64,000 bases of DNA from Baaleninema simplex PCC 7105. Lineage in GTDB: Bacteria > Cyanobacteriota > Cyanobacteriia > Cyanobacteriales > Geitlerinemataceae. Below are positions 25,485 through 34,776 of the stretch, in pieces (the stretch's first letter is position 1; every line of letters starts with the position of its first letter). The position numbers and the translations under genes were made by a program. The DNA lies in the NCBI RefSeq assembly GCF_000332355.1, contig NZ_KB235958.1, positions 425,466 to 489,465 on the forward strand, given 5' to 3'. Under the pieces are notes generated by a model, which had not been told where the DNA came from, did not search any database, and worked only from the letters and a program-made list of their open reading frames with translations.

Positions 25485-26600
25485 ATGCTGACGATTAAAG
25501 AACTCACTCAAGCGGTCGGATGTGGTACGACGCCGCGTATGGTGCGCCACTATCATCAAATCGGTTTGTTACCTCAACCGATGCGGTCTGCGAGTAATTA
25601 TCGCTTGTACGATGAGGCGGACGTGCGACGTTTGCAGCGTATTGTGGCACTGAAGCAACAGGGGTTTCAACTGACGCACATCAAGCAAATTTTGGAAACT
25701 CAGCCTGAATCGACTCAAACCGATTCGTTGATGCAGCAGTTACAGAAGCAGTATCAAACGGTTTTGCAGCAATTGGTGAAGTGGCGACAAACGGCGATCG
25801 CGCTTGAGGGGTTACTCGGACGAGATAGTTCTTGTCAATCGACGCAAGCGGAAGCGTTGGCTCAACTTCAGTTGTTGGAAGTCGAAGCGCAAACGGCGCA
25901 ATCTTTAAGTGAGGAACTTTGGCAATATTTGGATGTTGGGGTTTCGAGTCATCCTGAGAATTTTCAGGAGGCGTTACAGCGGTTGTTACCGGATTTGTCG
26001 GAGCGATCGCCGATTGAAGTCGATGTCTTGTCTCACCTGGTTTTAGCTTGTGGAGACGTGAGTTTGGCGGCGTTTATGCGTTTGAGTCCCGATGCGATCG
26101 CGGCGGCGAGAAACGCGCTGTCAACGGGGTGTACGGTAATGGCGGACGTTCCGGCGGTGGTTGCGACCCTCGATCGCACTCGTTTGACGCATTTAGGCTG
26201 TCAGTGGCGATCGCTGGTGGAGAATCCCCATATTGACAGTGCGGAAGACGCCGAACAACAGTTTTGGTGCGATCGCCAGTTGAAGCAAAGACTTCGGGAG
26301 TCGATCGACGGTACGATTTGGGTGGTGGGTTATGCACCGTCGGTGTTGTTGGAAATTTGCGATGCGATCGAGGCGCAAGTGGGACGACCCGCTCTCGTTA
26401 TTGGATTACCGATTGGTTTCAGTCACGCGCCTGCGGCGAAACGGCGGTTGATGCAGTTATCGGTACCGTTTGTGACCAGTGAAAGTACGTTTGGCGGGGG
26501 ATTGCTGGCGGCGATCGCGCTCAATAGATTGGCGGCGTCTTTGATTGAAAAACCAGATTGTCATTGCTATCTTCAGAAAACAAAATCTGACGTTCCGTAG
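25485..26600 (+). CDS. coaR: CoaR-type cobalt-responsive MerR regulator with precorrin isomerase-like domain
   Basis: 371 residues from the ATG at 25485 (MLTIKELTQAVGCG); the longer frame would start inside the operator. Residues 1-75 are a MerR DNA-binding domain, followed by a coiled dimerisation helix. From about 160 on it resembles precorrin-8X methylmutase (CbiC/CobH), including RSPIEVDVLSHLV, GCTVMADVPAV and GFSHAPAAKRRL. The C-terminus has Cys-His-Cys (DCHCYL), the cobalt-sensing motif found in Synechocystis CoaR. It should activate coaT when cobalt is high and may also sense the tetrapyrrole pathway. Confidence 0.93.
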   Translation: MLTIKELTQAVGCGTTPRMVRHYHQIGLLPQPMRSASNYRLYDEADVRRLQRIVALKQQGFQLTHIKQILETQPESTQTDSLMQQLQKQYQTVLQQLVKWRQTAIALEGLLGRDSSCQSTQAEALAQLQLLEVEAQTAQSLSEELWQYLDVGVSSHPENFQEALQRLLPDLSERSPIEVDVLSHLVLACGDVSLAAFMRLSPDAIAAARNALSTGCTVMADVPAVVATLDRTRLTHLGCQWRSLVENPHIDSAEDAEQQFWCDRQLKQRLRESIDGTIWVVGYAPSVLLEICDAIEAQVGRPALVIGLPIGFSHAPAAKRRLMQLSVPFVTSESTFGGGLLAAIALNRLAASLIEKPDCHCYLQKTKSDVP

Positions 26601-26646
26601 AAACCTTATTTGCAAACGGTTGTCGCGCGATCGCCTAGATGTAGGT

Positions 26647-26928
26647 TTAGAAAGGAAAATTCGCCGATTCAAAAATCTGACTGAGCCATGCAATCGCACG
26701 GTCTTTAAAAAAGACTGCGAGCAAGCCACACGCAATCGGAACAGCAATGGCTACCGCGAGTCTCCAGGTTTCGACTGCTGCTAAACTGCCATAGGTCATG
26801 TCTACAGATAGCGAGAGGTAAGCAAAGATAAGAATACCGCTCAAACTAGCGCCCAGCAAGAAGTTCTTCACTGGATTAGAATTTTGTTTTTGGGTCACTT
26901 CAGGGTCTGATGATTTTTGAGAAGGCAT
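26647..26928 (-). CDS. small membrane protein of unknown function
   Basis: 93 residues with a polar N-terminus of 20 residues and two hydrophobic segments (about 22-43 and 54-75), the second ending FFKDRAIAW. It looks like a two-helix inner or thylakoid membrane protein. No family is recognised. It ends 46 bp from the convergent coaR stop. The upstream gap 26929-27157 contains a solo end, TTGAGATGCACCC, of the MITE family (27133-27145). Confidence 0.75.
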   Translation of the reverse strand: MPSQKSSDPEVTQKQNSNPVKNFLLGASLSGILIFAYLSLSVDMTYGSLAAVETWRLAVAIAVPIACGLLAVFFKDRAIAWLSQIFESANFPF

Positions 26929-27157
26929 TGACTGAACTCCTAGGTTATTTTTTTCTTAAGTTTAGGTCGATCTTACCAAGGTGTTGCCTGAAAAAAACTC
27001 AATAGATGTTTTTTAAGTTGACGAAATGCTTTCGCTTAATTCAAGGTCGAACTATCAAAAAGCAAAGGGTAGCTTAGATGGAGCAAACGCGAAACCCAAC
27101 AGAAGCTAAATTACCTCGATCGATTTACGATTTTGAGATGCACCCCTAAATTTGAAT

Positions 27158-29575
27158 TTATACAACATGAAAATCTGCTTCAGAAAGCGTCAAACCCGGT
27201 TGTAGGGTGGCGAACTGTCCGCCGAAATCGAAGCCGATGTCCGGACCGTCAGGATTGTAGAATAACGCGCCGGTAGTGCGATCGAACACGATCGCAGCCT
27301 CTGAACTATCTGCATTTTCTTCGACCGTTTCGACTGAAATCGTTCCGTCCGAATAGGGTAAAACAAAACTTTTCGCTGAAAGCGCGATCGCATCTTCACC
27401 GCTGACAAAATCCGTAATTTCGTCGATTCCCAATTCCGAAAATCTCACCCCATCCCGTCCGAATTCAAACGTATCCGATCCCGCACCGCCGATGAGCGTA
27501 TCGCTGTCGCAATCGCCGTTGAGACGGTCGTTTCCCTCACCTCCCGACAGGCGATCGAAGGCTTTTCCTCCCATCAAAATGTCGTTTCCTAACTCGCCTT
27601 CGAGAACGTCGTTTCCTTCATTTCCGGCGATCGCATCGTCACCCGCCGCAGCGTACATCTCGTCATCGCCAGCCATTCCTAACATCGAATCCGCTCCCAC
27701 ACCACCGTTCATGGCTTCGGGGTCGCTTTTTCCCACCTTCATTAAGAAAAATGGATTGTCTTGAACGTCGTCAATGTCGGTGTTTCGTTGGAGAATATCG
27801 GAAAACGACGTATCGCGAATCGCGGCGATTTCTTCTGCTGTAAAAAATCCGCCTTCCTCCAAAGTGCGATCGAACCAAAAGCGATCGGCGTTGCGAATCC
27901 GCTCGAACTGCTCCCGAAAAATCGCGCCTTGCGTCGGACCGAAACTCGACCCCGGAACCGGATCTTCAATCAACAACCCAATCCAAGGATCGATATCCTC
28001 AACCGTTCCGTAAACCGATTCTAAGGCTGCTTGTAATTCCGGGTCGGAGGTAATTTCCGCGAAACTCGTTACCGGACGAATTCCCAATTCCGGGTACTGT
28101 TCTGACAAGGTTCTCCGAAGCTGATTGTAATCCGCCACGCCGCGATCGCGTCCCCGTTGCAGATTCGCAGACACCAAATCGAACCCCACCGCACCCAAGG
28201 GAATCGGAATCGCTCCAATAAAATTCGGGAGCGCGTTTCGCAAATCGTCAGCCACCCTCGTATCCACATCTTGCGAGAACTTCGAGGCTAAGCCGCGAAA
28301 AATCACATCTAAATCGCTTCCTTCCGTCACGTCGGGAGCGTCGAAATTGCGGAAAAAGCTGATATGTCCGCGAGGATCGACTTCGCCGTTTTCGTCGAGA
28401 CGCCAAATCGTCGGACTGACGAGGGTATGACCGATACGGAACGACGCCGTAACGAAAGCATTGCTCGTTTGAGGATTGAGGCTGTCGTCGTATCCAGTAT
28501 AAGGACGAAGCGAATTCGGGTTATTTTCCCCCAGCAACGTCGGAAGCCACTGATTGAGAACGACATTTTGATATTGAGCGATATTGAGTTGTCTGGCTCG
28601 TTGAAACAGTTGTTCGTCCGTCCAGTTCGGGTGAAGTTCTCCCAGTTCATCCGCGAGGCGGTTGTGATTTCTCAGCCACAGAGTATGTTGCGAGGCGAGG
28701 CTGTTATTTTCGCTGACTCGTTCGTCCCCCGCTGCGAATCCCACTCCTTGAAACGCTCCCGGTTGGGAAATCGGTTTTCCCTCTCGGGTGGGACTGGGAC
28801 TGTTGACAGGAAGCAAATCGCCGGTTTCCGTGGGAGTCACCCGCAGTTGTCCGCCAGAGAGCGATCGCAATTCCCGCGCAATTTCCACGTTCGACCCGTA
28901 CACTGTCGAAAGGTCGAGCCATCCGGTAATCCGGTTGACTCCCGTTCCGGGGATCTCGTTAACGCCAGTTCCGGGAGCCAAGGCGTCTCGCTCGAAGGAA
29001 AACTGGTTGTTGGGACGCGCACCGGGAGTATTTTCGCCGAAATCGGGATCGTCGAGGGGAATATCGATGGGGAAGGAGAGGTCGCGGTTGGAGTCGGTTT
29101 CCTCAAAGCCTTCGAGAGCTAAATCCAAATCGTGGTTGACGAACTGTCCGAAACTCCAGGTTAAATCGGTGGTGTAGCGACGGTTAGGAAGGCTTTGTCC
29201 GTCTTGGTCGGCCAGTACGTTACTAATAATACGGGGACTGGGGCGATCGGGGGGATCGAGTTCCAGAAACGGCGCGTTAATGGCAGGATCGGTATTGGGG
29301 ACAACTGTACGACCGAGCGCAGTCAGGCGATCGACCTCTTCTTGAGTGTAAATGGGAATCGGTCGGCGGTTCCCCACCCCCGCAGGCGCAGCTTCGCCGT
29401 CTTCGTATTCTGGCGGAAACTGACGTAAAAACGGCTCTCCCGAAGCTCCGTAAGCCGTCCGTTCTGGCGTCAGGTTGTTGCGCGTTCCGTCGTAAGTGCG
29501 AATTTCGAGGAGTGGGTCGTCGGTGGTTCCGTCTGCGAAGGGGTCTCGTTGAAGTAAGGTCGTCTCGCCGCTCAT
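27158..29575 (-). CDS. animal-type heme peroxidase with C-terminal RTX calcium-binding repeats
   Basis: 805 residues. The peroxidase domain covers about 15-600: distal His148 in GQFVNHD, proximal His383 in SFRIGHTLVSP, and an Arg286/Glu289 pair in DERVSEN like that of myeloperoxidase. Residues about 630-720 are glycine- and Asp-rich nonapeptides of the hemolysin type (GGAGSDTFEFG, GNEGNDVLEG), which bind calcium and mark proteins exported by type I secretion. The final 80 residues are the usual secretion tail. There is no N-terminal signal. A strong AGGAGG site lies in the 8-nt gap after the upstream gene, so the two are co-translated. Confidence 0.93.
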   Translation of the reverse strand: MSGETTLLQRDPFADGTTDDPLLEIRTYDGTRNNLTPERTAYGASGEPFLRQFPPEYEDGEAAPAGVGNRRPIPIYTQEEVDRLTALGRTVVPNTDPAINAPFLELDPPDRPSPRIISNVLADQDGQSLPNRRYTTDLTWSFGQFVNHDLDLALEGFEETDSNRDLSFPIDIPLDDPDFGENTPGARPNNQFSFERDALAPGTGVNEIPGTGVNRITGWLDLSTVYGSNVEIARELRSLSGGQLRVTPTETGDLLPVNSPSPTREGKPISQPGAFQGVGFAAGDERVSENNSLASQHTLWLRNHNRLADELGELHPNWTDEQLFQRARQLNIAQYQNVVLNQWLPTLLGENNPNSLRPYTGYDDSLNPQTSNAFVTASFRIGHTLVSPTIWRLDENGEVDPRGHISFFRNFDAPDVTEGSDLDVIFRGLASKFSQDVDTRVADDLRNALPNFIGAIPIPLGAVGFDLVSANLQRGRDRGVADYNQLRRTLSEQYPELGIRPVTSFAEITSDPELQAALESVYGTVEDIDPWIGLLIEDPVPGSSFGPTQGAIFREQFERIRNADRFWFDRTLEEGGFFTAEEIAAIRDTSFSDILQRNTDIDDVQDNPFFLMKVGKSDPEAMNGGVGADSMLGMAGDDEMYAAAGDDAIAGNEGNDVLEGELGNDILMGGKAFDRLSGGEGNDRLNGDCDSDTLIGGAGSDTFEFGRDGVRFSELGIDEITDFVSGEDAIALSAKSFVLPYSDGTISVETVEENADSSEAAIVFDRTTGALFYNPDGPDIGFDFGGQFATLQPGLTLSEADFHVV

Positions 29576-29583
29576 GCGTCCTC

Positions 29584-30948
29584 CTAGGTGCGATGTTGGT
29601 TAAACAGACGACGCAACCGTTCGAGTGTTTCGGCGGGAGTTTCTCCGGTATTTTGGCGGTGGCGTTCCCAGAATTTTTTCCACCAGTCTTCCGGTTCTTC
29701 ATGAGACCCCGGATAATCCGTCAGACGCTGGCTTCTGTCGTCTACGACGAGACTTCCCACGTAATCCGCATCAACGTAAATGCGGGTAATTTGTTCGTGA
29801 ATGTCGGCGATGTCTTCTTCGGAGACGACACCGTTGTCGGTGGCTTTGTAAAACTGGACGGTGACGCGAATTGGGAAATCTGGGTCGCGTTCGATCGCCA
29901 GTCCGTCGATTTCCGTGAACGGCCCTTCAATTTCTCCATGGCCGATGACCGCATCTTCGACGTTACTGGTTGAAAGGTCCTCGAAGTCAACGGACATGTC
30001 TATACCGAACCCCCCTCGCATCGGTTGTTTCTGTTTGAGGGGAACTTGAATCACCATCACCATGTTTAACCCCGACTCTCCGGCGGCTTCGGTGGTGGGT
30101 ATCTCGGCGTCGGAGTCGTCCGGTTCGGGAGATTCGGCTTGAAAGTCGCTCGATCGCTGGCCGGTAAGACTGGCGCGATCGCCGTTTTGGTTGAAAAACA
30201 GCCGTTGTCCCCAAGTTTGACCGGCTTCAAACGCATCGCGGGTATTGTCGATAATGGTGACGCTGGTTCCTTCGCGGGTGGCGAGAATCGTGAGGACGGC
30301 GGGGTCGCCTTCGTAAGATTGGTAATTGAAGAGGACGGGGTTGAATTGCGCTTTGTCCCCTTGAGGAATGGGGAGAAAACAGGCTTGTGCGCTGACGAGA
30401 ACGTGGGTGTCCCGTTTGACGAGAAGGGAAGTGTTATCGCCGTCCCAGGAATTGGGGTCGTGGAGATAGTCTCGCAGGTTGTCGAGAACGTCAGCGAGGG
30501 GAACCCGGCGCAAGTCTTCGCCGTTTTCGTTTCCCACGAGAAGGGAGAAGCGATCGATGGGGATGTCGGCGGTAAAGTCGCTAAAGTTAGGGTAGCGGAT
30601 GACGGGCATCAGGTGCAGTTCGTACTCGTCGCTGCGGGGGTTGTGCTGTTGCACCTGAATCGTCAAATCGCTGATGTTGGGGCCGACAGCGGAGTTGTCG
30701 TAGCGTCCGGTGTCTTCCCACATGACGTTGACGATGTCTAAGCCGTATTCGCTGGCGATCGCTCGTGCGTCGCGGTCGCGTACCATCGAGGTGGTGCGAT
30801 CGAGGACTTGGCGATAGCGATCGTAAGTGTTAAGAACTTCGTCGGTGGCGTCGTTCATGGTGGAAGTGTCCGGGGATTCCGCCGCCAGAATCGGCGAGGC
30901 TAGGGTGAGGGAGGCTGCAAACAGCAGCGCAATGGAGAGGTTGCCCAT
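29584..30948 (-). CDS. exported protein of unknown function, partner of the peroxidase gene
   Basis: 454 residues. MGNLSIALLFAASLTLASPILAAE is a signal peptide with a normal AXA cleavage site, so the protein is secreted to the periplasm. The body has no membrane segment and no motif that I recognise. It is rich in beta-type sequence, with an acidic linker near 270-290 (SPEPDDSDAEIPTTEA) and an aromatic C-terminal stretch EEPEDWWKKFWERHRQ. The end overlaps nothing but lies 8 nt before the peroxidase start, and the peroxidase ribosome site is made in that gap. A role with the peroxidase is inferred only from this coupling. Confidence 0.82.
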   Translation of the reverse strand: MGNLSIALLFAASLTLASPILAAESPDTSTMNDATDEVLNTYDRYRQVLDRTTSMVRDRDARAIASEYGLDIVNVMWEDTGRYDNSAVGPNISDLTIQVQQHNPRSDEYELHLMPVIRYPNFSDFTADIPIDRFSLLVGNENGEDLRRVPLADVLDNLRDYLHDPNSWDGDNTSLLVKRDTHVLVSAQACFLPIPQGDKAQFNPVLFNYQSYEGDPAVLTILATREGTSVTIIDNTRDAFEAGQTWGQRLFFNQNGDRASLTGQRSSDFQAESPEPDDSDAEIPTTEAAGESGLNMVMVIQVPLKQKQPMRGGFGIDMSVDFEDLSTSNVEDAVIGHGEIEGPFTEIDGLAIERDPDFPIRVTVQFYKATDNGVVSEEDIADIHEQITRIYVDADYVGSLVVDDRSQRLTDYPGSHEEPEDWWKKFWERHRQNTGETPAETLERLRRLFNQHRT

Positions 30949-31097
30949 AATTGGAGTCGAAAATAGGGGGAATATATCCTCTTTTTGCTCCTAATTTAGC
31001 CTCGCTCCGGACGGGAGTATTCAATTTTTTATAATTTTTAATAGTTGTTTGAATTTCGAGTGAAATCTCGTGAAACTCAATCCTTCCCCTTTGAGCT

Positions 31098-31301
31098 TTA
31101 TCGATCGATATTTTTTGCCCAATCTGAAGGCCCTTCTAAATTGAGAGATTCTACAACATCGAAAAAAGATATTTCGTCGTTAGATTGAATCGGCTTTTCT
31201 GTTTCTAGTTCTAGTTCTAGTTCGACGGTTGTATTCGGTTCGAGTTCGATGGGTTCTACAGGACGTAACACTTCTCCATCAAAAATTGCTTTGATTTTCA
31301 T
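31098..31301 (-). CDS. AF2212/DUF104-type antitoxin-like protein, no toxin beside it
   Basis: 67 residues. MKIKAIFDGEVLRPVEPIELEPNTTVELELE is the beta-strand opening of the DUF104 family, members of which are antitoxins usually coded just before a VapC (PIN) toxin. The C-terminal 30 residues carry the toxin-contacting helix type (SFFDVVESLNLEGPSDWAKNID). No PIN gene follows: the 149 bp before the next gene hold no frame of suitable length. It is an orphan or a remnant. Confidence 0.78.
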   Translation of the reverse strand: MKIKAIFDGEVLRPVEPIELEPNTTVELELELETEKPIQSNDEISFFDVVESLNLEGPSDWAKNIDR

Positions 31302-31502
31302 CGTGATTTTAGGCTTATTGTTTTTTTGGGTCTTCGGGACTTGTGGTGTAATTTGTTATTTTGAATGCGAAATTGGGCGCATTGCCATGACGCCCCTACA
31401 GTAAGGGTCTTACTTATCATAAAATTAGCTTATCACCTTAAACCCAGAAGACCCTTTTTTTTGGAAAATCATTTGCTGAATTGTTGTATTCCCCGTTAAT
31501 TC

Positions 31503-31566
31503 GGTGCGTTACGGCGGAGCTTTCATGGACTTGTTTTTTTAAACTTTTTAGCCGCCGTAACGCACC
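31503..31566. repeat. 64-bp palindromic repeat GGTGCGTTACGGCGG
   Basis: Exact 15-bp arms GGTGCGTTACGGCGG (31503-31517) and CCGCCGTAACGCACC (31552-31566) with a 34-nt spacer. It shares the end ACGCACCCTAC with the GGTGCGTGAC family near 7 and 11 kb, so the two are related. It could form a strong hairpin 60 bp past the GT-C operon end. The rest of the 31302-31628 gap holds no gene. Confidence 0.85.
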
Positions 31567-31628
31567 CTACTCCTCTCTGTATTCTCTGTGTCTCTGTGGT
31601 GATGTTACTCCCTACAAGTTTTATATTT

Positions 31629-33173
31629 TCAGCGAAGTACCTGCCATAATTTTAGCTCGTCTTTTCGATTTTCGACAAGCTCGAGTTGCGTGTTCGGTAA
31701 GGCTTGTACTTGCTGCTGTAAAACAGGAGAGGGATTGAATAAAAAGACAGAACGATTGTCGGGAAAATCAGGAAGTCTCTCTTCTCGGAAAAGCTGAAAT
31801 TGGGTTTCGGGTTTGACGCGATAACTGAAGGTGAGAACTTTTACGGGATCTTCTGTGGTAATTAACAGCGGATTGGGAGCTAAATTAATATTGTCAGCGG
31901 CGGGAATGTAAAATCTGGCTTTGTCGTCGCTTTTATTCCAGGTGACTTCTTTTTGAAGGTCGATCGCTCCCATAATTGTTCCGACTGTCAGAAACAAAAC
32001 AAAGACAACGCGCCAGGTTTTCTGTTGCCACAGCTTGACGGAATTAAACTTAGTTGAAAATAAATAGGCAACCGCAATCTGGATTCCCGTATAAGAGGCG
32101 AATAAGTAACGCAATCCCGCCGAACGTCGAGAACCCCATAGAATATCAGGTATCACTAAAAATATAGCATTAGTTGCCACAATTGTCAAGACCAACAACC
32201 AAGTTTTTCGCGGCATTTCTTGGATTAAAATATAAAGGGCGTAGAGAACGAACAGGACTAAAATAAAGTTGATATCGCCGAGGTTAGCGTTGAAGAAGAC
32301 GCGGTTGAGGTTGCGAAACCAACGGTAGACTAAAAAGGAGAATTCAACGCTCGATTCGCCTTCTTCAATGGCTTCGCTGGTTCGGGCGGTTTTGGTAACG
32401 ATAATCCAAATCCAAGGAGAAAATAGCAACCAGCCGAAAATGCTGGAAACGAGATAGGAAATTACAGTTTTGCTGCGTTGAATTCCTTCGGTGGCAAAAA
32501 CGTAAATTCCGTGAGCGATCGCCACTAATGCAAAGAGTAAGTGAGAATATAAACCGAGGGCGATGCTGAAAGCGTAAATTCCCCAGTTTTTGACAGTAAA
32601 ACTGCGGAGCGATCGCACTAACATTCCACTCGAAAACAGTGTCGCCAACACCCACAAACTATACTGTCTCGCTTCGTGGGCGTATAAAATGTGTAACGGA
32701 GAAATGGCGACTAACGCTGTTGCAACCCAAGCCACGCGGGAATCGGCGAAGAGTTCTCGACACAGCCAGAAGGCGCAGGGAATCGCCAACAAACTAAACA
32801 CCGCCGAGAGACTCCGCGTCACCGCCACGGAATCGGGAAACCACTGCATCCAAAACTGTACCCAAAACCGCGCTGAGAGGTAATATAACGGTGGATGTTC
32901 GGGATGGTGGGCGAGGGCGGAAAGGGTATCGGAAACCGTTCTGTTTTGCGGATAGTGATAATGTTGAAGTTGGCTGAATTCGAGGATTTCTCCGGTGTAG
33001 CTGGTTTCGATAACTTCTTCTTCGGTATATCCCGAAATTCGCATGGAAGTCCGAACTTCGTCACCCCAGTAAAATTTCAAGCCTAAGTTGGTGACGCGAT
33101 AGAAAATTCCGAGAACGATGACGGCGATGCAGAGTAGTTTTAAACTGAAGTTGAGAGATTTAGGGAGTTTCAT
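31629..33173 (-). CDS. GT-C (family 39-like) membrane glycosyltransferase
   Basis: 514 residues from MKLPKSLNF at 33173; it overlaps the upstream gene by 14 bp. About ten hydrophobic segments. The first loop has WGDEVRTS, giving the acidic DE catalytic pair of GT-C enzymes that use polyprenyl-phosphate sugars, and HPEHPPLYYLSARFW is the conserved following segment. It is a close relative of the gene at 34777 and the last gene of the operon. Acceptor and sugar are unknown. Confidence 0.85.
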   Translation of the reverse strand: MKLPKSLNFSLKLLCIAVIVLGIFYRVTNLGLKFYWGDEVRTSMRISGYTEEEVIETSYTGEILEFSQLQHYHYPQNRTVSDTLSALAHHPEHPPLYYLSARFWVQFWMQWFPDSVAVTRSLSAVFSLLAIPCAFWLCRELFADSRVAWVATALVAISPLHILYAHEARQYSLWVLATLFSSGMLVRSLRSFTVKNWGIYAFSIALGLYSHLLFALVAIAHGIYVFATEGIQRSKTVISYLVSSIFGWLLFSPWIWIIVTKTARTSEAIEEGESSVEFSFLVYRWFRNLNRVFFNANLGDINFILVLFVLYALYILIQEMPRKTWLLVLTIVATNAIFLVIPDILWGSRRSAGLRYLFASYTGIQIAVAYLFSTKFNSVKLWQQKTWRVVFVLFLTVGTIMGAIDLQKEVTWNKSDDKARFYIPAADNINLAPNPLLITTEDPVKVLTFSYRVKPETQFQLFREERLPDFPDNRSVFLFNPSPVLQQQVQALPNTQLELVENRKDELKLWQVLR

Positions 33174-34716
33174 CGTTAGCGGTAAAGTCGTACAACAGAA
33201 CAAAGGCACCGGGGGCGTCGTATCGATCGCGCTTTTGTCCTAAACTGTCAATGTAGCCTAAGACGCGATCGCGTTCTTCTTCTACATCGTCGATATGGGA
33301 AAAAATCAGCCAGACGCGAGAATTTCCCCGCAACGCATTTAAATCCTGAGTATAGCGTTCCCACTCTGGCGGCGAGACTTCTTTTCCATCTTCTAAGTCG
33401 TCAACGCCGACGATATAATCTCCCTCCTCATAGCCGAATTTTTCGGCGTAATATTGAAATTGATATTCTCCTCGCTGGAAGATATAAAGAACGTCTCCCG
33501 GTTGCTGGCGTTCCTTCACGTAGGCGATGACGGGGCGAATTTCTTCTCGGGTAATGGGATTGGCGAATAAGGCGGTGGTTTGGAAAAGGGGAATCCAAAA
33601 CAAAACGCCAAACAGGAGAATTCCCGGTATCGCCTTCAGTTTATGGCGGGTTTTCCTCCCGACGTAGTGGATTCCCTCGGCGATGAGGAGAACGATAAAC
33701 GGCGTCAGAAACAGGAGTAGGCGGTTACGAAAGGGGTATTGACGCAGATACGCCGCGAGAATCGTCGCCAGGAGAGGGGAAGCGAGGAAGGCGAGAGTTT
33801 GGCGGTTGCGGCGAAAGAGGGAAAACACGCCGATGAAAAACACCACCATCGCTATCCAAATGTAATCTTCTCGAATTCCCAGGGGATTCTCGAAGAGTTT
33901 CCACCATTTTTCGGCTAACCAGTTAATATCGGTAAGTTCTGAAGGAAATGCACTCCGCCAGGATTCTTTGAGAGTTTCGTTGTTGCTCAACGATTGGATA
34001 GAGAGGAAGTAAAAGCCGAGAAAGCTAATCCCCCAAGTTGTAAAAACGGTTAGGAGTTTCGGGAGTTTCTCAAAATTGCGGTTTCGCCAGACTTTGATGA
34101 GGGAAAATAGGGCGAATCCTCCCGCGACGAGAACCGCCGGATGGGAAAACCAAATCATAACCGCCCCAATAAGGCTGTAGGTTAAAATATTTTTGAAGTT
34201 TAAGTCGCGTTTGAGTAAATCCTGTGTCAGTAACGCCAGAATTAAGGTGACGGCGACATCGCTGGAATATTGTTTTAACTCGGTGATGTAGTACACCAAA
34301 TATTCTAAAGTGGCGAAAAACGCCAACGCTATCGGAACGCCGTAATTTTTTAAACAGCGTTTGGCTAAGTCGTAAAATAGGAAAATTGACGCGATTCCGC
34401 AGAGAAAGGGAAACAGCCTCAAGGCGTATTCGTGATTTCCCAATAGCTGTATCGATAGTTTTTCTATCCAGAGAAATCCAATGGGTGCGCCTTGGTTGTA
34501 ATCGAGAGGTTCGAGAAGTTCGAGATAGCTGCGATCGACGATATTTAACGCTAATACCGATTCATCCGCCCAGAGCGATCGCTTCGCCATATACTGAATA
34601 CAGTGTAAAGCGATCGCATATATAATTACGATCCACGATAGCGTTTTCGGCGATGTTATTTTATGTTTATTCACAAACAGCATTTCCTTCAACTCCCCGA
34701 TTTGAGATCGAGTCAA
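33160..34716 (-). CDS. GT-C (family 39-like) membrane glycosyltransferase
   Basis: 518 residues. The first periplasmic loop begins WADESVLALNIVDRSYLELLEPLDYNQGAP, with Asp-Glu at the GT-C catalytic position; about ten membrane segments follow. The C-terminal 130 residues form a soluble domain (RPVIAYVKERQQPGDVLYIFQRG). It differs clearly from its two neighbours, so it probably has another acceptor. It overlaps the next gene by 14 bp, which suggests coupled translation. AT-richer than the flanking core genes. Confidence 0.83.
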   Translation of the reverse strand: MTRSQIGELKEMLFVNKHKITSPKTLSWIVIIYAIALHCIQYMAKRSLWADESVLALNIVDRSYLELLEPLDYNQGAPIGFLWIEKLSIQLLGNHEYALRLFPFLCGIASIFLFYDLAKRCLKNYGVPIALAFFATLEYLVYYITELKQYSSDVAVTLILALLTQDLLKRDLNFKNILTYSLIGAVMIWFSHPAVLVAGGFALFSLIKVWRNRNFEKLPKLLTVFTTWGISFLGFYFLSIQSLSNNETLKESWRSAFPSELTDINWLAEKWWKLFENPLGIREDYIWIAMVVFFIGVFSLFRRNRQTLAFLASPLLATILAAYLRQYPFRNRLLLFLTPFIVLLIAEGIHYVGRKTRHKLKAIPGILLFGVLFWIPLFQTTALFANPITREEIRPVIAYVKERQQPGDVLYIFQRGEYQFQYYAEKFGYEEGDYIVGVDDLEDGKEVSPPEWERYTQDLNALRGNSRVWLIFSHIDDVEEERDRVLGYIDSLGQKRDRYDAPGAFVLLYDFTANDETP

Positions 34717-34776
34717 CTTTAGAATTTAAAACCGATGGGTTGTGGGGTTTCACCAACCCAACTCAAATCACAGCTA

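Noticed and set aside
28364-29177. Long frames opposite the peroxidase gene
   Set aside because: They are shadows of a well-supported gene with conserved heme residues.
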